The notes under the pieces are model-generated. The model was given only the letters and a program-made list of their open reading frames with translations, was not told where the DNA came from and did not search any database. A stretch of DNA of 5,208 nt, taken from positions 2,269-7,476 of the forward strand of contig PMZS01000030.1 of assembly GCA_003170115.1 (NCBI GenBank), read 5' to 3'. Within the stretch, counting starts at the first letter, position 1. Each line of letters starts with the position of its first letter. This DNA is from Spirochaetaceae bacterium (lineage in GTDB: Bacteria > Spirochaetota > Spirochaetia > SZUA-6 > Fen-1364). This document shows, in pieces, positions 1 through 5,131 of this stretch. The position numbers and the translations under genes were made by a program.

Positions 1-911
1 GTGGCGCGGCGGACTTCGGCGGCCGAACCGTTCGGCAAAAGGCCCTGGGTGTCGACTCCGCCCATGAAAGTGAGCGCGGAACCGAACTCGCGCTTGAGCT
101 CCAGCGCATCCATGCCGGGGCAATTGGCCTGGACCGGGTTCAACACGTTCAAGCCCATTTCAATCAAGTCCGGAATGATCGGGCGCAGAGCCCCACAGCA
201 GTGATAGGCGACCGGGAGATGGTGCGCTCGGCCGGCGTTGAAAACGCGCTTGAGCGGAGGCTTGACGAGCTTGCGCCACAAGGACGGCGACATCATCATT
301 GACGTCTGGCCGGCGACGTCGTCCCCGGTCCAGAACCAATCGAGCGGGAATCGATCACAAGCTTTCTCACCGACCTGGATCGCGAAATCGGCGCAGCGCG
401 AGAGCATTTCCGCGGCCAGTTCGGGATCGGAGGCCATGTCGAGCAAAGCGTTCTCCATGCCGCGCAGGCGCCAGTACATCTCGAAGACGCAGGGGGACAC
501 GTCGCACCCGATGAAATACTGCTCCTTCTGTGAGAGCACGGGGTCCATGAGGTGCAGGAGAAAATCCACCTTCTCCCATGGGAACTCGTAGGCGAGCATC
601 TGCTCGCGCGATGCACCGGCAAGCGGAAACCCGACGGGCTGGTTGAACGCGCCCTCCTTCACCCAGCGCACGCCCCAGGGATCGACGTGACTTTCCCCTT
701 CGCGCTCGTGCACGACTCCTTCCATGGCCCAGTTGTTGTTCACCCATGTCATGCGCACGTCGTCGCCCATGGCCGCGCCGACCGCGGAAGCCGGTATCCC
801 CAACACCTCACCGAGGTGACGCGCGGTCTGCGGGTGGAACCACATGAAAACGGGCACCCGGTCCGATGGCGTGCGGCTTAATGCGGCGTGAACTCTCTGT
901 TTTGGCGTCAT
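1..911 (-). CDS. URO-D superfamily protein (methyltransferase-like UroD paralogue), 3' end cut by window edge
   Basis: The reverse strand reads open for 303 codons from ATG at 911 to the window edge, so roughly the last 50-60 residues of a ~350-residue family member are missing. The N-terminus MTPKQRVHAALSRTPSDRVP is the usual opening of URO-D-like proteins. DWFWTGDDVAGQ lies at residues 191-202 and SPSLWRKLVKP at about 208-218. HCCG at 237-240 matches the HxCG zinc motif of the MtaA/CmuA branch and is followed by IIPDLIEMGLNVLNPVQ. GGVDTQGLLP is at about 284-293. The Arg-rich RQAGRY substrate motif of true HemE is absent, so haem synthesis is unlikely. The family transfers methyl groups between corrinoid proteins and thiols or cleaves small substrates; the substrate here is unknown. 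The start fits the family N-terminus and has GGGGG 7 nt upstream. In-frame Mets at 935 and 1088 are less likely. No corrinoid-protein gene is visible nearby. Confidence 0.9.
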   Translation of the reverse strand, partial: MTPKQRVHAALSRTPSDRVPVFMWFHPQTARHLGEVLGIPASAVGAAMGDDVRMTWVNNNWAMEGVVHEREGESHVDPWGVRWVKEGAFNQPVGFPLAGASREQMLAYEFPWEKVDFLLHLMDPVLSQKEQYFIGCDVSPCVFEMYWRLRGMENALLDMASDPELAAEMLSRCADFAIQVGEKACDRFPLDWFWTGDDVAGQTSMMMSPSLWRKLVKPPLKRVFNAGRAHHLPVAYHCCGALRPIIPDLIEMGLNVLNPVQANCPGMDALELKREFGSALTFMGGVDTQGLLPNGSAAEVRRA

Positions 912-1251
912 GATCGAACCCCCAACCCAACCCATTGGATTCCGCGTATCTTCTCCTGGAGAAACAATAAATGGAAGACACGGGATATCAAAGATCTTCC
1001 ACGGAGTGGGGTTCATGGGCGCAGCTCTTGCCCAGTACCATCTGCCCGCGCTCGTCGTATTCCTGATAGGGGCGGGGAAATACCGCATCGGCCGGGGAAA
1101 GGGTCTCCTGGGCTGAAAGCGCGGCCCCCCGCCGCCGCGCAGCCCGAGGTGACAGTCTAGAAGCGCTCTCCCGTGTAGAAGAACCCGCATCCGCGAAACG
1201 CCACACCGACCCTCCCCGCCCGTACGCATCTCTCACTGAAGGAGACATGTC
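912..1251. other. Intergenic stretch without a supported gene
   Basis: I find no reading frame here with a credible start, ribosome site and recognisable protein. The reverse strand is open in the frame of the URO-D gene back to a Met at 1088. A second reverse frame runs 1290-988 and ends in a plausible-looking tail (PRPYQEYDERGQMVLGKSC), but its first two thirds are low-complexity and arginine-rich and it has no ribosome site. A forward frame at 910-1116 is hydrophobic near its end but also lacks a ribosome site. The stretch holds a strong hairpin at 1110-1145 and probably the promoter of the URO-D gene, which I could not pinpoint. Confidence 0.5.
1110..1145. other. GC-rich two-part stem-loop
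   Basis: GGGCT (1110-1114) pairs with AGCCC (1141-1145), and GCGCGG (1119-1124) pairs with CCGCGC (1135-1140). A 4-nt GAAA bulge lies on the left arm and the loop is 10 nt. All eleven pairs are Watson-Crick. No T-run follows on either strand, so it is not a classical intrinsic terminator. It could be a structured RNA element, a protein site or chance in GC-rich DNA. Confidence 0.45.
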
Positions 1252-1299
1252 ATGAAACGGCGTGCCGCAGGGGTTGTGGCCGCCATGCACGTGCTATGA
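1252..1299 (+). CDS. Possible 15-residue mini-ORF
   Basis: ATG at 1252 is preceded by AAGGAG at 1239-1244 with 7-nt spacing, a textbook ribosome site. It opens only a 15-codon frame, MKRRAAGVVAAMHVL, ending at TGA 1297-1299. The peptide has a basic start and a short hydrophobic run and resembles no known product. It lies 59 nt ahead of the P-II gene and overlaps that gene's candidate promoter. It would be a leader peptide only if transcription starts upstream of about 1240, and no promoter is evident there. It may instead be the remnant of a decayed gene start, or chance. Confidence 0.2.
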   Translation: MKRRAAGVVAAMHVL

Positions 1300-1300
1300 T
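1274..1300 (+). promoter_or_regulatory. Candidate promoter of the P-II gene (extended -10)
   Basis: TGC-TATGAT at 1292-1300 is an extended -10 element matching five of six bases of TATAAT. A weak -35, TTGTGG at 1274-1279, lies 15 bp upstream. Initiation would fall near 1307, giving an untranslated leader of about 50 nt before the P-II start. The 8-bp palindrome GCACGTGC (1287-1294) abuts the -10. I saw no sigma-54 (GG-N10-GC) element of the kind that often drives nitrogen-regulated P-II genes. Confidence 0.35.
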
Positions 1301-1308
1301 CCGTGTAT

Positions 1309-1322
1309 GGTGCACGGGCACC
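1309..1322. repeat. Short inverted repeat at the predicted P-II transcription start
   Basis: GGTGC-acgg-GCACC is a perfect 5-bp dyad with a 4-nt centre. It begins about 9 bp after the candidate -10 box. It could be an operator half-site pair or a small hairpin at the 5' end of the mRNA. A dyad this short could also be chance. Confidence 0.3.
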
Positions 1323-1345
1323 TGGCGCGAGCCGTCGGAGCCAGC

Positions 1346-1353
1346 GGAGGAGG
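1346..1353 (+). promoter_or_regulatory. Ribosome binding site deciding the P-II start
   Basis: GGAGGAGG ends 5 nt before ATG 1359. The same frame is open back to a Met at 1296, but that upstream Met has no ribosome site, and the 21 extra residues do not resemble a P-II N-terminus. The start at 1359 is therefore preferred. Confidence 0.8.
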
Positions 1354-1358
1354 TTGTC

Positions 1359-1754
1359 ATGTTTCGCAAGATCGAGGCCATCATCAGGGAAGAGGCCCTG
1401 GACGCGGTGCGCGAGGCTCTCGCGGGAATCGGCATCGTCGGCATGAACGTCTTTGAGATCAGGGGGCACGGGAGACTGGGCAGCCAGGAGCATTCCTGGA
1501 GATACACGTACCTGCACAAGGACATGCTGCCGAAAATTCAGCTCAACATCATTCTCAGCGAGCATAACGTCGAACGGACGGTGGAGGCGATCATGCGGGC
1601 GGCGCGCACCGGGAAGGAAGGTGACGGGATCATCTTCATTTCTCCGATCGAAGACGTCGTCCGGGTGCGGACCGGTGAACGAGGACGCGAAGCGCTGTCC
1701 TATCCCGACGACATCGACGCACGGCGGACGGGCGGGCACGAGCAATCTTCATGA
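1359..1754 (+). CDS. Divergent P-II family signal-transduction protein (GlnB/GlnK-like)
   Basis: This 131-residue protein aligns with E. coli GlnB (112 residues) by inspection, without gaps in the core and offset by +1. P-II trimers sense ATP/ADP and 2-oxoglutarate and bind targets through the T-loop. MFRKIEAIIREEALDAVREAL is the first beta-alpha unit (written here as residues 1-21). The T-loop spans about 38-59, the B-loop TGKEGDG is 84-90 and the C-loop RVRTGE is 102-107. Conserved residues are Gly38, Arg39, Lys59, Thr84, Gly88, Arg102 and Arg104. Changed residues are Leu40 for GlnB Gln39 (Mg/2-oxoglutarate site), Leu52 for the uridylylated Tyr51, and Ile91 for Lys90 (phosphate contact). 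An 18-residue polar tail follows Leu113. No amtB or glnA is adjacent, so the target is unknown. The stop overlaps that of the convergent transporter. Family membership is firm; altered ligand response is inference. Confidence 0.92.
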   Translation: MFRKIEAIIREEALDAVREALAGIGIVGMNVFEIRGHGRLGSQEHSWRYTYLHKDMLPKIQLNIILSEHNVERTVEAIMRAARTGKEGDGIIFISPIEDVVRVRTGERGREALSYPDDIDARRTGGHEQSS

Positions 1755-2909
1755 CGGAGGCGTGACGGGACGGTTCAGCGTGATGAGGAGGCTCGGCGCG
1801 GCAAGAGAGAAGGCAGCGACGATGACGAACATCGTACGGATCCCAACCGCATCGGCAAGGACACCGCCGATCCAGGGACCGGCAAACATTCCGACCGCAT
1901 AGACGGCCTGGTGAATGCCCATTGCCGTGCTTCGGTGCGCGGCATCCACTCGCTGGATAGAGAGCCCGAGCAGGATGGGGAAGAAGAGGCCGTTCGCCAG
2001 GCCCATCACAACGGTGGAGACGAAGAGGGCGGGGACCGACTGGCCGAGCGCGGCCAGCATCGCTCCCCCTGCGAAGGCGGTGAAGCTTCCATAGAGAAGA
2101 AGCCGTCTGCCTCCCCGGTTGGCGATGAGAGTTGCGACGATGTTCGCCGCCATGTTTGCGGCGACGTTCAGCGTCATGATGAGGCTTGTCGCGATCCCAT
2201 TCGCCCCCATCCGGCGAGCCAGAAGCGGCATGAATCCAAAGGTCAGGGCCCAGACTCCGAACTGACAGAGGGCGTTCGTGAAGGAGGGAACCAGGACGTC
2301 GCGCCTCCGAAAGACCGCAAGGACCGATCGCGCCGTGACCAGGCCGCGGTGCGCGGCGTCCCTTCGGGGAATCCTCACGCACGCCACAATGATGCTCGCG
2401 GCAATTGAAAGACCCGCGGCCGCGAAGAACGGAAAGTCGTGACCGCCCATCGACTCCAGAAATCCCGTAAGGCCCGTCCCTATCAACTGACCGAGAGAGG
2501 AGGCGAAGGAGAGGAGGGACGTGGCGAAGATGGTGAGCTCGGGCGGAAAGAATCCGGCAAAGACAACCATCATGGGCACCCATGCCGCCGCCGCAGCACC
2601 GGTGAGCGCGCGACCAAAGGCCAGCATGCCCAGTGACTTTCCGAGTGCCATGACCACGGCGCCGATTCCCGCCATGAGGATCCCGCCCACCAGATACGGC
2701 TTCTCGCGGCCCGTCGCGTCCGTCACGACGCCCAGCGGCATGCGCAGCACCGCCATCCACAGGCCGTACATCGAAAGCACCACCCCCACCGCCGCGAGGC
2801 TGGAAGTTCGCTCCGCGACATAGGCGGGCAGACCGGGCACGTATGCGTAGAGGGCGACGAAGTACAGGACCGCCGCCCCGAAAAGGGCGGGGATGCGACC
2901 GCGGTTCAT
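1749..2909 (-). CDS. MFS transporter, 12-helix type
   Basis: This 386-residue, strongly hydrophobic protein has the length and pattern of a 12-helix major facilitator in the inner membrane, driven by an ion gradient. Helix 1 begins a few residues in (ALFGAAVLYFVALYAYVPGL). The loop 2-3 motif A, GVVTDATGREKP at about 60-71, has the expected Asp, Gly and Arg. A basic central loop (RIPRRDAAHRG) separates the halves, and a second-half GLANGLFFP is typical of drug-efflux-like MFS members. The substrate is not predictable. The frame opens 24 codons earlier at ATG 2981, but neither start has a clear Shine-Dalgarno. I prefer 2909 because MNRGRIPALFG leads directly into helix 1 as in the family, and because the longer version would run through the divergent gene's promoter. 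Its TGA (1749-1751) overlaps the end of the P-II gene. Confidence 0.9.
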   Translation of the reverse strand: MNRGRIPALFGAAVLYFVALYAYVPGLPAYVAERTSSLAAVGVVLSMYGLWMAVLRMPLGVVTDATGREKPYLVGGILMAGIGAVVMALGKSLGMLAFGRALTGAAAAAWVPMMVVFAGFFPPELTIFATSLLSFASSLGQLIGTGLTGFLESMGGHDFPFFAAAGLSIAASIIVACVRIPRRDAAHRGLVTARSVLAVFRRRDVLVPSFTNALCQFGVWALTFGFMPLLARRMGANGIATSLIMTLNVAANMAANIVATLIANRGGRRLLLYGSFTAFAGGAMLAALGQSVPALFVSTVVMGLANGLFFPILLGLSIQRVDAAHRSTAMGIHQAVYAVGMFAGPWIGGVLADAVGIRTMFVIVAAFSLAAPSLLITLNRPVTPPS

Positions 2910-2958
2910 GGTGCGCGGAATAGTAGCCGGAAGACGGGCGCCGGTCCATGGCGGCCCT

Positions 2959-2986
2959 TTGCCAAGCAACGCATTTTTCATATTCT
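2959..2986 (+). promoter_or_regulatory. Candidate promoter of the CMD-like/DHA2 unit
   Basis: TTGCCA (2959-2964) and TATTCT (2981-2986) are separated by 16 bp, a fair sigma-70-like pair in a locally AT-rich patch of otherwise GC-rich DNA. Transcription would start near 2993, right at the ribosome site, leaving a leader of only about 10 nt. The same AT-rich patch reads TAGAAT on the minus strand (2987-2982), a possible -10 for the divergent MFS gene, but no -35 partner is visible there. Confidence 0.4.
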
Positions 2987-2992
2987 ATGTAT

Positions 2993-3000
2993 AGGAGGAG
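2993..3000 (+). promoter_or_regulatory. Ribosome binding site of the CMD-like gene
   Basis: AGGAGGAG lies 3 nt before ATG 3004; counting the first AGGAGG (2993-2998), the spacing is 5 nt. It is one of the strongest Shine-Dalgarno sequences in the window and fixes the start. Confidence 0.8.
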
Positions 3001-3003
3001 AGT

Positions 3004-3303
3004 ATGCCCCACGATCCTTTGGAAATGATTGGCAGAATAGATCCGGAGATGCTGAAGCGCCTCCGGGAGCAGAATGAGTTCGTCTATGCAGACGGAGCCC
3101 TTCCTCGAAAAGTGAAACTCCTCATTGCCATGGCGTTTGATGCCGCCCATGGAGCGGAGAACGGGGTGCGGAGTCTCGCACGCCAGGCAAAGAAAGCCGG
3201 AGCGTCGAGCCAGGAGATGGCGGAAGCGCTGCGGGTCGCCTATCACCTGAGCGGGGTTGGTGCATTGTATATTGCTTCCGCCGGGCTCACGGAGACCGAC
3301 TGA
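3004..3303 (+). CDS. Carboxymuconolactone decarboxylase (CMD)/AhpD-fold protein, cysteine-free
   Basis: This 99-residue all-helical protein fits the small single-domain CMD family. Residues ~20-90 carry the usual order: LPRKVKLLIAMAFDAAHGAENGV (helix with the HGA core, His49; here residues 33-55), SLARQAKKAGAS (57-68) and EMAEALRVAYHLSGVGAL (71-88). AhpD-type members have a CxxC(xxxH) redox pair in the first core helix. Here that position reads HGAENGV and the protein contains no cysteine at all, so thiol peroxidase or reductase activity is excluded. Cysteine-free members exist and their functions are mostly unassigned; a lactone or dienelactone role is only a family guess. The ATG has a strong ribosome site. 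The gene is followed after 33 bp by a DHA2-type exporter, which suggests co-transcription and a role on the same compound, such as modifying it before export. Confidence 0.88.
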   Translation: MPHDPLEMIGRIDPEMLKRLREQNEFVYADGALPRKVKLLIAMAFDAAHGAENGVRSLARQAKKAGASSQEMAEALRVAYHLSGVGALYIASAGLTETD

Positions 3304-3336
3304 ACGGATCGCTATCCCATTCCGTGTGAGGAGAGC

Positions 3337-4854
3337 ATGAAAGACAGCGGAGAGATTGCAGCGCCTCCGGACGCGACGAAGGATCCTTCCGGGCATCGGA
3401 GAATAGACTACAAGTGGATCGCGCTCAGCGTGACGACGATCGGTGCCCTGATGGCGGCCATCGACGGGACAATCGTCATTCTGGCCCTTCCGGACATGAT
3501 GGTGAAGCTGCGCGCGGGCCTGGTCGAGATGGTGTGGGTCATCATGGCCTACATACTCATGAGCACCGTCTGCCTTCTGACGTTCGGACGTATCGCGGAC
3601 ATGTTCGGACGCGTGCGAATGTACAACCTCGGATTCATCATCTTCACGGTCGGCTCCGCGCTCTGTGGCCTTTCGCAAAGCGCGACGCAGCTCATTGCCT
3701 TCCGGCTTGTGCAGGGAGCCGGGGCTGCCTTCATGATGGTGAACAGCCCCGCGATCATTGCCGAGGTCTTTCCCCCTCATCAGCGGGGGCGGGCGCTGGG
3801 AATCAATGGCGTGACCTGGGCGATTGGCGGCATTGCCGGCCCCCTCCTTGGTGGGCTGATCCTTGCGGCCGCGAATTGGCGATGGATCTTCTACATCAAC
3901 GTGCCCATAGGGTTGCTGGGCACCGTGTGGGGGTATCTGGCACTGAAGGAGATGTCGACGCGAAACAGGGCCGAGAGGTTCGATCTCGGCGGAGCGGCCA
4001 TGTTCAGCCTCGGACTGGTGGCTCTGCTCTTCGCACTCACGCTGGGCATCCAGTTGAGCTGGACCTCGCTCCCCATCCTTTCCTTGTTCGTCCTCTTCGG
4101 CGTGATGCTGGCCCTCTTTCTCATACGGGAGCGACGCGTAGCCAATCCGGTGCTCGATCTCTCCCTTTTCAAGAATCGTGTCTACAACTTTTCCGTGGTG
4201 GCGGCGATGCTGCAGTCCCTTGCAATGTTCGCCGTCAATTTCCTCATCGTCTTCTACTTCCAGGGAGTGCGCGGCTACAGCCCGCTCACCGCCGCCCTCT
4301 TTCTCATCCCGCTTTCGATCATGAGCGTGATAACCGGGCCGCTGAGCGGCATGCTGGCCGACCGTATTGGCGCGCGGATCCCCGCCACTGTCGGGCTCCT
4401 TTTTCAGGCGGCGGCGCTGGTATGGTTCGTGATGAAGCTTTCGCCAACCACCAGCCATGGCTCTCTCGTCGTCGGTCTTGTGCTGGTCGGCCTCGGCACC
4501 GGACTTTTCTTTTCCCCCAATACCAGTGCCGCCATGAACGGAGCCCCGAGGCACCGCCTGGGGATTGCATCGGCAACCCTTGCCACGCTGCGGCAAACGG
4601 GCATGGTGACCAGCTTTGCCCTCGCCCTGGCAGTTGCCGCCGGCAGCCTTCCGCGGGAAGCAATGATGAAGCTGTTCGTCGGAACGAACGTCACCCTTGG
4701 CTCGCAGGCCATGCAGGCCTTCGTCGTCGGCATCCGACACGCGTTCCTTGTCTCACTCGTGCTCTGTGTCTTTGCGGCGGGATTTTCGCTCGTACGCGGC
4801 AAGGAAGATCGGGGAGCTGTCGTTCAGCCGAAGCGTCTCCGCAATCAAGACTGA
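3337..4854 (+). CDS. DHA2-type MFS multidrug exporter (EmrB/QacA-like, 14 helices)
   Basis: This 505-residue inner-membrane protein has the usual DHA2 length. A ~25-residue polar N-terminus precedes helix 1. Motif D1 (MAAIDGTIVILALP, 39-52) carries the membrane Asp43 typical of drug/proton antiporters. Motif A is GRIADMFGRVR (84-94) and motif B is RLVQGAGAAF (123-132), with the proton-relay Arg123. The antiporter motif C region runs NGVTWAIGGIAGPLLGG (157-173), followed by WRWIFYINVPIG (181-192), a DHA2 hallmark. A second-half pseudo-motif A is SGMLADRIGARIP (337-349). It should export amphipathic or cationic compounds by proton antiport, alone or with an adaptor/outer-membrane pair that is not in view. 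The start has GAGGAG at 3328-3333. It is likely co-transcribed with the CMD-like gene. No TetR/MarR regulator is encoded nearby, which is unusual for such exporters. It ends convergently with tRNA-Leu, and I see no terminator between them. Confidence 0.93.
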   Translation: MKDSGEIAAPPDATKDPSGHRRIDYKWIALSVTTIGALMAAIDGTIVILALPDMMVKLRAGLVEMVWVIMAYILMSTVCLLTFGRIADMFGRVRMYNLGFIIFTVGSALCGLSQSATQLIAFRLVQGAGAAFMMVNSPAIIAEVFPPHQRGRALGINGVTWAIGGIAGPLLGGLILAAANWRWIFYINVPIGLLGTVWGYLALKEMSTRNRAERFDLGGAAMFSLGLVALLFALTLGIQLSWTSLPILSLFVLFGVMLALFLIRERRVANPVLDLSLFKNRVYNFSVVAAMLQSLAMFAVNFLIVFYFQGVRGYSPLTAALFLIPLSIMSVITGPLSGMLADRIGARIPATVGLLFQAAALVWFVMKLSPTTSHGSLVVGLVLVGLGTGLFFSPNTSAAMNGAPRHRLGIASATLATLRQTGMVTSFALALAVAAGSLPREAMMKLFVGTNVTLGSQAMQAFVVGIRHAFLVSLVLCVFAAGFSLVRGKEDRGAVVQPKRLRNQD

Positions 4855-4906
4855 AGAGGCCCCGCAGCAACCCTGTCACTATGCGTATTCATGGAAAGAA
4901 CATCAA

Positions 4907-4991
4907 TGCCGGCGGTCGGACTTGAACCGACACGGGCGTTGCCACCCACCAGATTTTGAGTCTGGCATGTCTGCCATTTCATCACGCCGGC
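4907..4991 (-). tRNA. tRNA-Leu (anticodon CAA)
   Basis: On the minus strand the 85-nt gene folds completely. The acceptor is GCCGGCG/CGCCGGC and the D-arm has stem ATG/CAT. The anticodon stem is CCAGA/TCTGG with loop CTCAAAA (anticodon CAA at 4956-4958, reading UUG). A long variable arm (TGGGTGGCAACGCCCGT) marks a class II tRNA, and the T-arm is GTCGG-TTCAAGT-CCGAC. The discriminator is A, as expected for Leu. The 3' CCA is not encoded (TTG follows), so CCA-adding enzyme is required. Confidence 0.96.
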
Positions 4992-5000
4992 GCAGCGGGA

Positions 5001-5030
5001 AGCATAGCGGGCGCCCGACTGAGCTGTCAA
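5001..5030 (-). promoter_or_regulatory. Promoter of tRNA-Leu
   Basis: On the minus strand a perfect TTGACA (5030-5025) and TATGCT (5006-5001) are separated by 18 bp. Initiation would fall near 4994, only about 3 nt before the mature 5' end at 4991. A GC-rich stretch (TTCCCGCTGC) lies between the -10 and the tRNA, reminiscent of stable-RNA discriminators. Confidence 0.7.
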
Positions 5031-5035
5031 CGAGA

Positions 5036-5072
5036 CGGCCTCGCGATGCGGCCTCGCGATGTGGCCTCGCAC
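5036..5072. repeat. 13-bp tandem repeat between divergent tRNA promoters
   Basis: CGGCCTCGCGATG occurs twice in perfect tandem (5036-5048 and 5049-5061). A third, degenerate partial copy, TGGCCTCGCAC, follows at 5062-5072. Each perfect unit contains the palindrome TCGCGA, so two palindromes sit 13 bp apart. The array lies entirely between the two outward-facing -35 boxes (5030 and 5095). Confidence 0.85.
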
Positions 5073-5094
5073 CCAGGGGAGAAAACGCATGGCC

Positions 5095-5122
5095 TTGACA
5101 CCCTGTGTGTTTTCGCTAGGGT
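5095..5122 (+). promoter_or_regulatory. Promoter of the CAU-anticodon tRNA
   Basis: A perfect TTGACA (5095-5100) is followed after 16 bp by TAGGGT (5117-5122), a modest -10. Initiation would be near 5129, giving a leader of about 3 nt ahead of the mature tRNA start at 5132. The G-rich run after the -10 fits a stable-RNA discriminator. Confidence 0.65.
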
Positions 5123-5131
5123 AGGGGGCCG

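Noticed and set aside
1..911. Assigning the URO-D protein as HemE (haem biosynthesis)
   Set aside because: The conserved N-terminal RQAGRY substrate motif is absent, and the HxCG zinc motif of methyltransferase-like paralogues is present.
912..1088. N-terminal extension of the URO-D protein to Met at 935 or 1088
   Set aside because: The frame is open, but the family N-terminus begins exactly at 911 and the extension has no ribosome site at proper spacing and no family resemblance.
988..1290. 100-residue minus-strand frame ending in PRPYQEYDERGQMVLGKSC and a short tail
   Set aside because: The tail looks protein-like, but there is no ribosome site at any start, the front is arginine-rich low complexity crossing the hairpin, and I recognise no family. 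It could be a gene remnant, but support is too thin.
1296..1358. Earlier start of the P-II gene at 1296
   Set aside because: It has no ribosome site. GGAGGAGG fixes the start at 1359, where the P-II N-terminus begins.
1636..4740. A 1034-codon open frame on the minus strand opposite or overlapping four genes
   Set aside because: It is highly charged and low-complexity, the pattern expected opposite or out of frame with hydrophobic membrane-protein codons in GC-rich DNA. The frames it shadows encode clear MFS, CMD and P-II proteins.
4855..4906. Possible terminator between the exporter and tRNA-Leu
   Set aside because: I looked on both strands for a stem followed by a T-run and found none convincing.
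3414..4925. 503-codon forward frame overlapping the DHA2 exporter
   Set aside because: It is a +1 shadow of the exporter, rich in Arg, Gly and His and without recognisable motifs.
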